DNA of 25,401 nucleotides from Cylindrodendrum hubeiense (GCA_014621425.1 JAANBB010000516.1:1-25401); one strand, 5' to 3'. Shown: positions 9,078 to 19,871, numbered from the stretch's first letter. The notes: generated by a model not told the origin, from the sequence alone. A program made the numbers and translations.

Positions 9078-9600
9078 CACGTCCGACGGGGAAGGGAGCG
9101 ATGGATCGGGTGTGTTAATTCGGGGTATGGATAGCCAAAGGGGTACCAGCGACGAGAATTGGATGGATGCAGAGGGGGGATGGAGAGGCGAAGGCAACGT
9201 ACGGTGCGTAGCGGGGGGGGACCGTGGGCGAAGGAGAGCCAAATCTACAAGGAAAGTCAAGAAAAGTGCGGCAGAGAGAGGACAACACGGCATCAACTAA
9301 TACAGGGGGCTCGATACAGTAGGATGGACGGGCCATGTGCTCAGATACAGCACTCGGCAGGTCGTGCAAGAATGGGATCGAGACGGGCAACAAACGAGAG
9401 CGAAACGAGAGATGGTGAGAGCTAAAACTGAGCGTGAGTGCGAGGGAGACCAGACACCAGACACCAGCAAAAACTCGAGAGTGGGTGGTAGTTTGGGCGG
9501 GAGTGCCACACCCACCTCAGGCACTGGCGACACACGAAGGAGAGACAGGACCAGAATGCGAGGGCATCATTGGCCCAGCCGAGGGAAGCCCTGGGCCAGG

Positions 9601-9640
9601 GACTCGACGGGACTCGACGAGACTCAACGAGAGTCGACGA
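9601..9640. repeat. 10-bp tandem repeat GACTCGACGA, 4 copies
   Basis: Four units in exact 10-bp register, each differing by one or two bases. They are followed by related CTGGAC-containing units up to about 9670. No coding frame is supported here. Confidence 0.85.
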
Positions 9641-11257
9641 GAAACTGGACAGAGCTGGACTGGACTTGGATTTGGGACAGGGCAGGGCAGTTGGATGGAT
9701 CCACGGGGTCCTGGTGGTGAATCCCTGGTCCTGGTCGGGCCCATGATCCCTGTCCCCCGTCTCACCCAGGCACACTAACATCAACGGGAGGTACCTCTGC
9801 TCTGATCCAAGGCTCTGAGCTACCGCGGCAGCGCGTCGGTACCGTCTCACTCACCCACTCACATTCGCCGGCTCAGTCTCCCTCTTGCTCGCCCCGACTG
9901 GCTTGTCTTTGACCGTGGTTTGGGCAGTCGCTCGCAAGAGCCCCTATCGCGCCATTCGCAATGTGCCCATACACATGGCAGTATGTGCGTCTGACGGATA
10001 CCACTGGGCGCAGAGGGTGGGTGGTGGTGCTAGTGGTAGTCGCGGTACTACACAAGTACAGCGGTGGGTGGGCTGTCAATGGGTGGTAGGCACTGGTGAG
10101 TGGTGGCTCGTGGATCATCACCTCAGATGATGACTTGTCTTGCCCGCCTCCTCTGCCCGCCACATCGAAGTACTTACGTCCAGCAGTCCGTACCTGGGCC
10201 TGGTAGGTACTCGGGCGAGGTCTCAGAGTACGGGCTGCTCGCTCGGTAGAAGGCTACCTCATCTATCCGTACGAGGGCCATGCGATGCGTCGATTCTCCG
10301 TCCCGCCCGAACCATCCCACCGCCCTATTACCACGAGACACTGTGCGTACCAATAGGCAAGGCGGAGGAGGGGCGTTAGTGTGGGAGAATCGTTTCTCGA
10401 TGGACGGCAGAAACACAGCCAGGACAAGAAAAGGGCGAGTGAGGACGACAGCCTGAAAAGCAGAATCGACGAACCAGGCTCAAGTGCAACGGTTGTAAAA
10501 GAACAAGGCGGGCAAGGCGTGCAAAGTGTACGTACAGAGTACTCGCGCGGCAGGGCGGACATGCAGGCCGTTGCGTTGATCCATCCCTCGATTCATGTTT
10601 TCTCCAGGGATCTCCATCAAACCCTCGTTCAGGGTTCGGGGCGCCAGAAGGACATCCGCAGAGGACCCCAACACCGCATCGCACATCCTCCGGCATTATC
10701 GACGACATGTCGATTGATGAGCCTCTAGCGTCCCAATCGTGGTTGGGGTTTTTTTTTAAGACAGGTGGCTTCCCTCGGTGAGTAGGTAGGTACCCAACAA
10801 CAACAGGGTGCGCAGCACGTAGAACGTAGACCGCTTGAAAGAAAGTGGAGGAAGGCGGGAGGCGGAGAGCCCGGCGTGGGGTGGCCGTGGTACCTTCCTC
10901 TGGCTTCCCGACGAGGTAGGAGGGTGCCGTCTGTATGTACTATGTAAGGGCAGGAACAAAGAAGGAGGGAGCCACGAGGCACAAGATGCTTCAGTTGGGC
11001 CATCGTGACGCACCTTTTCTTTCTCACTCTGTATTTGTACCTCGAGTGCAGACTGACCTATAATCCCACTCTCCCGCTACCAACCCTGCGGCTCTCTCAC
11101 ACCGAAGAATCGGGAAGAACTAGAGAAGCTTCGCATCGTCATAATCGCAGCACCTGGTCATCCTCGCTCACTACCCCCAACCCCAGGCCTTTTTGCTGCC
11201 TGCAACGGGCAGCGACAGCGCTCGCAGCATTGACAACCGCCAGATGACGGGGTCCAC

Positions 11258-11277
11258 GGCATGGCATGGCATGGCAT
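11258..11277. repeat. GGCAT pentanucleotide array, 4 copies
   Basis: Four perfect GGCAT units followed by GGC. Every unit supplies an ATG on the plus strand and, in the same register, an ATG on the minus strand. This explains several apparent ORF starts here. Confidence 0.9.
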
Positions 11278-11471
11278 GGCCCTCGAATCGAACGAACAAC
11301 GGACCGTCAAGAAATTGGACCCAAGCTCCACCGCACCCGCCGTCTTGTTTCCCCCTCCAAGTTCCAAGGGCCTCCACTCCCACGTCTCCCGTCCTGGGCG
11401 GCGCTACCGGGCTGGCTCCATCGCCCCACCCCTGCCAGACGCCAATCTGGGATAACCCCTGTCTAGTCCAG

Positions 11472-11493
11472 ACACACACACGCACACACACAC
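11472..11493. repeat. (CA)n dinucleotide repeat with one CG interruption
   Basis: A 22-base CA microsatellite with one CG interruption in non-coding DNA. Confidence 0.9.
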
Positions 11494-11560
11494 GCATGTC
11501 CTCACACGCATGCCGATAATCCACTTGCCAGCGAGACTTTGCCTCCCAACTCAGCAAACC

Positions 11561-11716
11561 ATGGGTTCTTCTGGGCGTCCAGAAGTTGACTTGGGGGGGG
11601 AGTTTTCTCTCGAAAATGGCATTGGAAGTCTAGCCGTGCAATGGAATGCCTGTGCTCCACGCTGCAACTTCGCTGGGCAATCCGAATTCTCCCACTCGCA
11701 AGCAACGTTCCTCTGA
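11561..11716 (+). CDS. Small ORF, 51 residues, doubtful
   Basis: The ATG at 11561 has an excellent context (CAAACCATGG) and opens a 51-residue frame starting MGSSGRPEVDLGGEFSLENG and ending at TGA. It lies about 450 bp downstream of a plus-strand C/T-rich stretch that could be a leader. Composition is unremarkable, with no signal peptide, membrane segment or known motif. Three Cys/Trp-containing stretches near residue 28-35 do not match a family. It is listed only because of its start context; it may well be chance. Confidence 0.15.
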   Translation: MGSSGRPEVDLGGEFSLENGIGSLAVQWNACAPRCNFAGQSEFSHSQATFL

Positions 11717-13480
11717 GATAGCTTTGGCACTGCCGTTGCGCTTGCACCTTGCAGGAGAGGGTCCAGCCCACTTAGGTTCGAAGAGTCCCTCCTCGCAATA
11801 CCGTCACCATCGTCGGCGGCCTATCAGGCTTATTAGTGTCAATGTTGGCCGCCGCATTAGCAGCTTTGTCGCGTACCATTGCCATGTCTCAGAGGCCGTG
11901 GTCTGGTCCATTGGATGAAAGTTGACTGGGGATCCAATCTAATCCAATTCCTACAATCGACCAAGCGACAGAAAAGGCAACCGTCAGCTGCTTCCATTCC
12001 CGGGTCGCACTGTGCCCTGGTGGTGTATTGGCTTAGGTTGCCATGGGTGAGGTGGAAGCGGGATCAAAGAGTATTGTAGCCACGGCATTGCGGCACCTCA
12101 TTAATCCAAGAGCATATGGTCCCTGGATGCCGGGTACAATAGCCATCCCACGATCTAGCGCTCAGTTACTACTACACATGTGCGCGACTTGCCCTGCCTA
12201 ATCAGACTACTCGCGGCGCCATGAACAAGCCTGCCAGCCAGCCAAGACGGGTGTGGCCACCTGGTCCAGACCCATGATGAACCATCAGTGGTCCGTCAAA
12301 TACGCGCATCCTCGAATCATGTTGGTCCTTGAACGGATTCAGGTCCTCTTCTACATCACCAACAAGACACCCACTGCAAGCCTTCGGCCAACAAGGAAAA
12401 GGACTTATTTTCATTCACGACTACCAAAAGTACCGGTGCGGTCTGCGAGAGATGCGGAGGTGCGATCTCGGTTATCCATCCGCTCCCTCTCGTTCACGAT
12501 CGTCAGCCGCCGGCCGGGTACTACTGTACGACCAATGTATGAATACGTACCTAGATATGCGGTGGTCGTCTGCCCACCCACGAGACCGTGACGACAGAAC
12601 TAAGCTACCAACACCATCACCCAGCTTCAAGGTGTCATTCTTCGCCATCGTCACGCAGTTAACACCCCAATTCTACTCCCTTGGGCGAACGTCTTACTGC
12701 ACCCCGCAGCGTTGCACGCAATATCACATTTAAAAAGGCCCAATGTCGGGGCTACTCATTGAAGATGTTGAACATGGCGGCGGGTGAAGCGGAGTATTAA
12801 ACATCGCGCTGGTGTCTCTCCCGCTTGCCTGCATGCCCCCCCTCTCTCCACCACTCAAGAAGCCACGCCCAAGCTCCAGCAAAAGCCATCTATTGCTTGC
12901 TTTTGAGGAGCAGTCGGGCGGACGGGAAGACGGCTGGGCAGGATCGTGGATTATCGGTTCTCTTGTCGCCAAGATCCCCCCCCTCGTTGGCGGCTTTGTG
13001 TTGTGTTGTCCAAAGGCCGCTGGTTCCAACGCTCTTCGCCCCGCTGTTGGCCGAAATGACTGACTTACATACGAATACAGGGACGGTGTCCTCCCGTCCC
13101 CGGGACCCAGGAGGGCCTAGGTGGGTGGCCAGCGGTGGTGACCGCTTGGGTGCAAGGTTGTTGGTGGCGGCCGTCAGATGGGGACAAAGCAACCACACAA
13201 ACTCTGAGACCGGGACGGGCAGGTCTGGTATCGGCAGACCAAACATGAAAAGATGCAGAATGGAGAATGGGTACGGACTCAGACCTGATGTCTTGCCTGC
13301 AGCCAGCGACCCATCAACCCACAAGAAGCCAACCACAGCACAGGCCTGAGAAAGGACCCTTGGACTCCCGGGTCTTCATTGCAATCCCCGGAAATGGACA
13401 CGGGCGGCTATTGTTCCAACGAGGCTGCGTCCCAACCGCAGACTCCAGACTCTAGGCTCGTAGTTCTAGGGCACCGGTTC

Positions 13481-13550
13481 CAGACTCATGGTCCCAGGCT
13501 CATGGTCCCAGGCTCATGGTTCCAGGCTCATTGTTCCAGGCTCCTCTCCG
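13481..13550. repeat. 14-bp minisatellite CAGGCTCATGGTCC, about 5 copies
   Basis: Units begin at 13481, 13495, 13509, 13523 and 13537. The first four differ by one or two bases and the fifth is degenerate. Diverged copies (CAGACTC, TAGGCTC) may extend upstream to about 13440. The array is non-coding. Confidence 0.9.
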
Positions 13551-15470
13551 GGTAAGGTTTCTTATAGTACGACCAGGACAATGATTTGAGGGGCGTTTTG
13601 TGGAAGCGTGGATTTCTTAGTTTGGAAGGCCTTTTCTGTAACGGGCTTAGCGCCAACGTCGCCCGGTTCGCTTTCCAGCCAAAAACACGCTATCACTTCT
13701 CCAGGTCCTCCCTCCAGGTCCATCCTCCCCGTCACTTTAACCTTGCCTGAGCTTGCAGCAGCTTCCATTTCTGCAGCTCGTGCCGCCTTTGGCATATTGT
13801 GAAGTTGGCCTGCTTTGCTGGCTTGCATTGCCCGCCCACGCAGCGTTTCTTTCCCTTCCCCGCCGGTCGCCTGCGAGTTGAGGGAGAGGGCGCATGAATC
13901 GAAGCGGCCGAAATGAATGCGCCCCTGTCTCTGTATCTGACCGGGGTTTGTTGCTTTGACGTTTGGCCCTGCTTGCCAGTCCGAAGCACTGATACTACAT
14001 AGAAACTATGTGTCCTGCTTCAATGTTTGGAAGATGTTACCACGACGGACTACAGTGTGCATTCACACACTTCAGGACAAAGGTGGATCAGCGCCGCCTT
14101 CGAGGTTGGACTCGGACTGAACATGACGCAAACGAAAAAGTACCAGGGCGGCCCATCCAGGGGACCCTGATTTCCTTGCAACCAGCATGCTCAACTCCCT
14201 GGCCGCTCTGCCGACTAGACTTACCATGGCGCTGCGCTAGTCCCCCTGGTCACCCAGGGCGGCTCGACGCTGCTTGCTTTTCAAAGGCGGAAATGGGGAC
14301 GAGAGCCACCATTGCATGTCCCAACAGCTGGCGATGCTTCAATGGCATCGCTGCGGCTGGGAGTGGGTGAATGATGTCCAATGTCGAAGCAGCACGGGGA
14401 TGAGGAGGCAAACCGTCCAAGCACCTCTCATACCACCACCACACCTTGGCGACGCCAGGCAACCGACGGTCCGTAGGGCTACCGTCCGCCTCTCCGGGGC
14501 CACGAGGGCACGTTTCAAATGTCGGCCGGTGAGGTTGACCCACTGCGCGCACGAGCAATCTGGCCCGCCAGAATGAACGACGGGACGGGAGGATGATGGT
14601 GATGGTTGTACGACGCAGTCGTCCTTACACGGTACCTGAATACGTTGGCTCGGATCTAACAAAGGGCGGATGGCATGGAGGGTCTCTCCCTTCAACTCCT
14701 GCGTCTTTCGTCTCTCCCTCCTCGCCCATCTTGGAAGTTGGATAGCCAGGGTCAAGACGTGTGCCTCGGCGTGTCAGTGTGTGTTACCAATCTGCCCCCT
14801 CCATGTCCGACCCCATCTCCATTCATCCCAGTTCATACCGCATCCTCCGACACCCCTGGCCCGGATTGGGCTTCCCTGCCCAGGGTGTCGATCATGCCGC
14901 GGGAACATATTCTCAATATATTGGGTTTAAGGGAAATACCAAAGATGGTGCGCTCGCTTGATGGCCAAAATGGCGGTCGCAATGTTGCGGGTTCGCCATC
15001 ACCGCCGGCCTGTGCAGTATACTGGAGGTAAGGTAGGTACTCTACCCTCGCAGTAATGTACGGTACTCCCCGGACAGCCCCCAGCGCCTCACTCTATCGG
15101 CTCGACCAGGGTCAACCAGTCCTGACCTGGCCTGGCTCCCCTGTTTTCATGGCCCTCGACCAGCTGCGCCGCTAGCTCCCGCAGGGGTGCAAGGAAGGGA
15201 ACCTGTCGATCAGGCTCATGTAGCCTGGGTGCTCTCGGTGTGTTCGTGGCTGAGAATGGCGGGCGGCGATGCGATCTGACAGGTCCCTCTGGGCATGGAT
15301 GACATGGATGCCATGGCAGTGATGGACTCGCTTCAAATTGACCGACGACATAGCTGTCGTTGATGGCTTACACCACGCCTTGGATTGTGGTGATGTCGCA
15401 CATAGGAACTAAAGCAATGCAAATGAAGAGCCCCTGTCCGTATGCAGGGCTTTCTTCCCATTAAACCCCG

Positions 15471-16985
15471 TCCCGCCCCATCTCATCCCATTCCATCCTC
15501 TTCCATCCCATCACGGCCTTGATCCCACAGCCACACCACCTATCCGGGGTACGCGTCGTGGCGGCATACGCCAACCTGCCAGTGTGGTTACGCAGCTGCT
15601 CATTGTCTCTCTTCAACTCAAGCGCCAGAACTATTCCTCGCTATCCGTGCTAACATGGTAGCCCTCTTTTTTACCATTCTCTGACTTTTACTTGTTCCTT
15701 GCTCTTTGTCTTTGTGTCTCGCCCCTGCAGGTACAAGGGTTACATCCGTCCCGTGTGCAATGACACCCTCTTGCGCGCCCCCGCACGCCCCAGTCCTTGG
15801 ATCTCTGTCCCATCGAACGCCATCATAGACGGGAGCGGAAGGGACGGGTTGATCTCTTCGAGCTCATGTTTCTTTTTATGCGATTTACGACATTCTTCTG
15901 GGGCTGAATGGGAGGGAACGTGTGCCTCGCTCCACGCTTCAGGGGCACGGCGAGATGCAAGATGGGGAACAGCCAGTACCGGACCCATCCCACTGGATCA
16001 TGGGTGTCTCGCGGGGCAGTGGAGGTAGAGGTCCGTCTCTGGCGTGTGAGGCAAGCTGGTTCTCGGGGCACCCGGAATGTTTCCGGGTCTGTCTGATTCG
16101 CATTTCATACTGAGTTTCTTTTTCTTCGCTTTGTTGGCACTTCTCTCGGGAAGCTGCGTGTTTGCTGCGACAGCATGGCTACCCTATAGAATGGGGTACG
16201 TCCACATCGCAGCCCGGTTCCATTGTCCGGTTCCATTTCTTGTCTGGGGGGGGCTGAAGGGACGATGGCGAGGGTATAGCATATGGAGATGATGCTGGCG
16301 ATGTATCAAATTGCGACGTTGCGATCGTTTCCTTGACGACAGTGGAAGCAACTTGTCACATTTGCGAGCCCAGTCGATGAGATGAACCATACCAGTGGAA
16401 ACCCCAGACGAAAAAGCCACTCCGCATATCTCTCTACTTTCATGAGATGGCAGCCAACCACTGTTTATCGGACAGATATGTACACGTCAGCCGGAGATTA
16501 ATCTGTATCTCGATGGAGGGAGTGTGCAAGGTGTAGAAGTAGAAGGTGTGCTTTGACATTGCCGGCCTAAAATGCACACCTTCTTCCATGAGGTTGCTCA
16601 TCCAACATCACGAGACCAGTTTCCACGTGGGAGACATGGCAACCAAGTTCGTTTCATGGGAGTCTCAGTGTTTCACTCGCGTCTCTGGCAACGTGACAGA
16701 AAGACGAGGCAGAAAGGGAGGGGAGAATGTCATGGTATCGTCACTTGATCTGTAGGGTAGCACCTGACGACGGCGGTTGAAACGGACGGGCGCTTTGTAA
16801 TTACGCCCCGGCTGGTGGTGGATGGGTCTAACGGGAGACAGGGGTCGAAGACCAGAAGGCGTAGGGAGTAACTTAGGGAGTACTACTACGCACGTACATG
16901 CTTGTACTACGCACAGTGGCACTACGGCACTAGGGAGACAAGCGTGCTGCGTGCGTGTCCCGTTAGGGAGAGCCTAGAGGGAGGA
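15471..16985. other. Gene-free region, part 3
   Basis: It holds the candidate intron described separately and a pyrimidine-rich stretch at about 15470-15535. A TACTACGCAC word is repeated at 16884 and 16905. No frame shows a recognisable protein. Confidence 0.4.
15658..15730 (+). other. Candidate intron of an unidentified, possibly non-coding transcript
   Basis: The stretch starts GTAGCC directly after an ATG (15655). It contains CTGAC at 15681, then a long T/C tract, and ends in CCCCTGCAG before GTACAAGG. The upstream 200 bp are C/T-rich (CCCATCTCATCCCATTCC type), as in fungal leaders. The donor is weak and the branch-like site is farther from the acceptor than usual. Splicing to the ATG would give only 11 codons before a stop, and other frames after the acceptor show no known domain. 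Confidence 0.25.
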
Positions 16986-17074
16986 TGGGCCAGGGTTTGG
17001 TTGAATGCGACGTCCAACGTGGTGTTCTGGCGGAGGCACGTTTCCATGTCCATCTCGGCACGACTTACATGAGT

Positions 17075-17110
17075 GTCTCTGGCGTCTCTGGCGTCTCTGG
17101 TGTCTCTGCC
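17075..17110. repeat. 9-bp tandem repeat GTCTCTGGC, 4 copies
   Basis: Units start at 17075, 17084, 17093 and 17102; the last two differ by one base. A plus-strand frame through it reads Ser-Gly-Val repeats, but the surrounding ORF has no other support. Confidence 0.9.
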
Positions 17111-17578
17111 ACGCCGCCAGCGGCCCATTCGTCGCTGGAGGTTTTCCCTACAAAACACCAGCCATTTCCCGCTGTCACTTTGACGGCGCCCCGTCACTCC
17201 GCAAATGGGCCGCCACCACCGAACGGCCGGCTGCCCTGCTGTCCGTCAGAGCAGGAAAAAACAAACAAGGGTGTCCCCTCGGTCGGGACCAAAAACCGGG
17301 CCCCCGACAGGGACCGGCCTGGCGAAATGGCCTGGCGCCTCTGGCCCTTTCGGAGCGATTCGAGGCGGACCCAATCTCGCTGGGCGATGGATGGACGTGT
17401 TGATAAACCTCGACGGTCAGTGCTGCTGCGTAGTACATATGTTCTACATCCGTGGGTAGGTAGTTACCATGTTGCGGACGGACCTTCGAGATGGGGATTG
17501 GGTTGGAACTTGGAGATCGATGTCCCGCGCGCCCGCGTATTCGTCCCGGGCCATTTCTGAGCTCGGCTTTCAGCGAGG

Positions 17579-17617
17579 AGCTCACTAAAGCAGCTCACTA
17601 AAGCAACTCACTAAAAC
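17579..17617. repeat. 13-bp tandem repeat AGCTCACTAAAGC, 3 copies
   Basis: Units are 17579-17591, 17592-17604 and 17605-17617. The first two are identical and the third differs at two positions. Confidence 0.9.
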
Positions 17618-17795
17618 TTCCAGACGGCTTCCGTGCTATTCTTGTTCCTGAACAAACCGCATTCCTCGTGTTGGTCGGGCATCCGCTGCAGGGTCTACTT
17701 GGCTCCGCCGGTCGCGATTGGACGCCTCCTCGGTAGACGCTGGCACAGCCTGTGTTTCCCCAGCCTGCCGTCGGTGGAATCCTGGACAAGGGACA

Positions 17796-17819
17796 CGGAG
17801 GGGGACGCGGAGGGGGACG
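17796..17819. repeat. 12-bp direct repeat CGGAGGGGGACG, 2 copies
   Basis: Two adjacent identical 12-mers, followed within 60 bp by a G/A-rich stretch (GGAGGGGAAGGGGGAGAGGG) that may share its origin. Confidence 0.85.
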
Positions 17820-17901
17820 TCAAAACATCCAAGCAGGACAGGACGGGGACTTTGGAGGAGGGGAAGGGGGAGAGGGAGAGGGAGGGCTGAGCGGACTGAC
17901 T

Positions 17902-17975
17902 GCAATCCTGGACAATCCTGGACAATCCTGACGACCTTGACGACCTTGACAACCCTGACAACCATGACAACCATG
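17902..17975. repeat. 9/10-bp drifting tandem array (GACAATCCTG to ACGACCTTG to ACAACCATG)
   Basis: The array begins with 10-bp GACAATCCTG units and changes to 9-bp units ACGACCTTG (two), ACAACCCTG and ACAACCATG (two). The gradual change along the array is typical of slippage followed by point mutation. Confidence 0.85.
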
Positions 17976-17994
17976 GATGGGTTTTAACACACTG

Positions 17995-18036
17995 CTCACT
18001 ACTCACTACTCACTGCCCACTGCTCACTGCCCACTG
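17995..18036. repeat. 7-bp tandem repeat CTCACTA/CCCACTG, 6 copies
   Basis: Six heptamers in perfect register alternate CTCACT and CCCACT cores. The array lies only 20 bp from the preceding one. Confidence 0.9.
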
Positions 18037-18400
18037 CGCTATGGCTTCCCCACGGCATGGCACTGGCACGAGGCCATGGCGGCGGCGCACTGATGAAGAC
18101 CAGCGTTGGCCCTGGCGCACCGCATGGATCGACGTTCGCAGATGGCACTGACAGTGGCGACAAATGATCCGCCGCCCTTCGAGAGATTTCACCGATTACG
18201 ATATGCAAGTCTTATAGCCCACCGCAAGTTGCGAATGAGGGCCTGATGCCATGCAGCCAATTTTCTCCGTCGAACCACGGAGGTCGGGGGCATCGTACCG
18301 CAAGCTTGCCTGCTCCGGCGCGAAGTTGCGACTGCGAACTCGAGACGATATTTCCAGATGACATTTTCGGATGATATATTCGGCTTACCCGTGTCATGGC

Positions 18401-18424
18401 TGCTTGGCTTGGCTTGGCTTGGCT
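18401..18424. repeat. GGCTT pentanucleotide array, nearly 5 copies
   Basis: A partial unit, three perfect GGCTT units and a final GGCT, in non-coding DNA. Confidence 0.9.
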
Positions 18425-18670
18425 CTCATCCAAGTCTGCGCCGAGCAAAACGGCAAATGAGTTGCTTATCAAGGCTGGCCCGATGTGAGGCACCCAGAAC
18501 CAAATCCGTCACGCGCCTCCTCCTCGACCAGCTAGCGGAAACTTTGCTTCGGCGTCCATCCCCTCGAGGCCCAATGGATAAGGCCATTGTCGACTGGGAT
18601 TGCCAATCGTCTGCCATGTGACGGTTCCAGCGCGCAATTGTCTTTCCAGATTAGCGGTGCAGAGCGAGCC

Positions 18671-18721
18671 GTGGAGCAAGCCGCCGTGGAGTACGCCGTG
18701 GAGCACGCCGCGGAGCAAGCC
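18671..18721. repeat. 12-bp tandem repeat GTGGAGCAAGCC, 4 copies
   Basis: Four units, with an extra GCC after the first. A plus-strand frame reads V-E-x-A repeats that would form an amphipathic helix, and the minus strand reads G-L-L-H-G-V repeats. Both are consequences of the 12-bp period, and neither ORF has other support. Confidence 0.9.
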
Positions 18722-19691
18722 ATGCAGAGACGAGAGATGGTAGAGGTTGAGCGGCATGTCATTCAACGCCTCTTTGTCGGTGACAGGCACTGGCAAATCG
18801 GCGACACTCAGACTCGAATCCATGTGCGATGCCGAGTACCTTGCAGTATCATCGACAGTTGCTGTGACATTGGTGCCTGGCAACCATGTTGCTGGCGGTG
18901 GAGATGACGGTGTGATGGGCGCCGTTGCGTGGCTGAATGATGATCGAACAGAGTTGGCCGTGCGGTTGGCCATCATGCCGAGAGTCGTCGTTCGAGAAGG
19001 AAATCGGCCGTTCTCATGCATGAGCCCTGGCGGCATGTCTCTCGCTGGCCTTGTACACATGGCCATCCCGAGTTTGAGACAGGCTTGGAGAAAGGCTTGG
19101 AGAAGAGACCTCCACAGCGCCGCCGAGCTTCCTAGGTTCCCACGTCTTGGGCTGTCACCATCGGAGACATTTGCTGGCCATGTCGGTCCATCGGACGATC
19201 TGGTAATATGACGCTGGTCAGCTTACTGCGATACGAGTTCGGTGGATGCACTTTGAGGCACCGCCTCCAACGGTTCTACAGCTGATTGTCGTCTGACTTG
19301 TTGCCGTCTTGGAACCAAGGACAATGAATCGTCGTTGAATAGCTGGCCCCTTGGGTCCGGCGGACTGGTGTTTATCGATGCTAAACCGCACCGTCGATTC
19401 TAGTACAGATAATTGAGTAAGCGCATTGCCCTAGGTTGTTTCAAGATCCGTCCGACAATTGATCCATAATGTTCTTTGAGCTGGTATAGGTATTCTCAGA
19501 GGATTCAAGTTTGAAGACCTGCTCTGCCACTATACTGATCACATCTAAACCGTCGTATTATTCCAGAATTGATATACTTGTTACCTTCCCCTGGTTATAT
19601 TGCACGTCTAGTAGAACCACCAAGTCTCAGCTGGTAGTATATTGTAAACCCTCTCTGAGTCGAGGGCCAACTTAACTAGCTCTACTCAAAT

Positions 19692-19871
19692 ATGCCCCCG
19701 TCTGTCCAAAAGGAGAGACAAGATGGCGATGCATGTGACTCGTAAGTTTGATGGAAAGGCAGCAATGGAAAGGCAGCGATGGAAAAGCTACGAAACTGAC
19801 ACTGTGATACGGATCAAAGAGTTGGAATGTCGGTCGAGACACTGGAACAAGATACAGCAAATCATTGTTGA
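19692..19871 (+). other. Candidate two-exon gene remnant
   Basis: An ATG at 19692 opens 50 nt reading MPPSVQKERQDGDACDS. The frame runs to a perfect donor GTAAGT at 19742. CTGAC at 19796-19800 and an acceptor AAAG ending at 19819 give a 78-nt intron with a normal branch distance. The spliced frame ends at TGA 19869-19871, giving 33 codons; using the next AG (19821) gives 44 codons. The donor, branch and acceptor set is better than most in the gene-free region, but the product is very short and unrecognised. It could be a decayed gene, a non-coding transcript or chance. Confidence 0.25.
19751..19788. repeat. 14-bp tandem repeat ATGGAAAGGCAGCA, 2.7 copies
   Basis: Units start at 19751, 19765 and 19779, with one base difference between the first two. 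The array falls inside the candidate intron described for this locus. Confidence 0.85.

Larger units (their letters stand above)
8761..11500. other. Gene-free region, part 1
   Basis: No gene is recognised. Open frames exist on both strands but none shows a domain, and opposing strands are equally open, as expected of GC-rich non-coding DNA. GGTACC occurs at 8756, 9142, 9790, 9838, 10789 and 10889, and GGTAGGTA-type words at 10201 and 10785. A plus-strand C/T-rich stretch at about 11012-11110 (CACCTTTTCTTTCTCACTC onward) resembles a fungal leader, but no convincing coding sequence follows it. Short tandem arrays are listed separately. Confidence 0.45.
11501..15470. other. Gene-free region, part 2
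   Basis: Apart from the doubtful 51-residue ORF, nothing gene-like is recognised. Candidate frames at 12825-13349 (+), 13562-13828 (-) and 14008-14370 (+) have no domain and no supporting intron structure. An ATTTAAAAAGG patch at 12727 could act as a core promoter but leads to no ORF. A 14-bp minisatellite is listed separately. Further GGTACC and GGTAGGTA words occur near 14631 and 15030. Confidence 0.45.
16986..19220. other. Gene-free region, part 4, dense in tandem arrays
   Basis: Seven distinct short tandem arrays lie between 17075 and 18721 and are listed individually. Open frames at 16985-17560 (+), 18509-19066 (-) and 18747-19211 (+) have no recognisable domain. The minus frame at 19066 has a reasonable ATG context (GGGATGG) and is the longest, at 185 codons, but it runs through the 12-bp array. 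It is judged more likely chance than gene. Confidence 0.4.

Noticed and set aside
13481..13550. CRISPR-like array
   Set aside because: The units are contiguous without spacers and the organism is a eukaryote.
13562..13828. Minus-strand ORF of 88 codons
   Set aside because: The composition is protein-like but there is no family, no neighbouring exon and only a weak start context.
16985..17585. Overlapping ORFs of 191 (+) and 136 (-) codons
   Set aside because: Both strands are open with no motif, and one frame is partly made of a 9-bp repeat.
18509..19066. Minus-strand ORF of 185 codons with an acceptable ATG
   Set aside because: It has no recognisable domain, runs through a 12-bp tandem array, and the opposite strand is equally open. 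It was left out of the gene list but is mentioned in the regional note.
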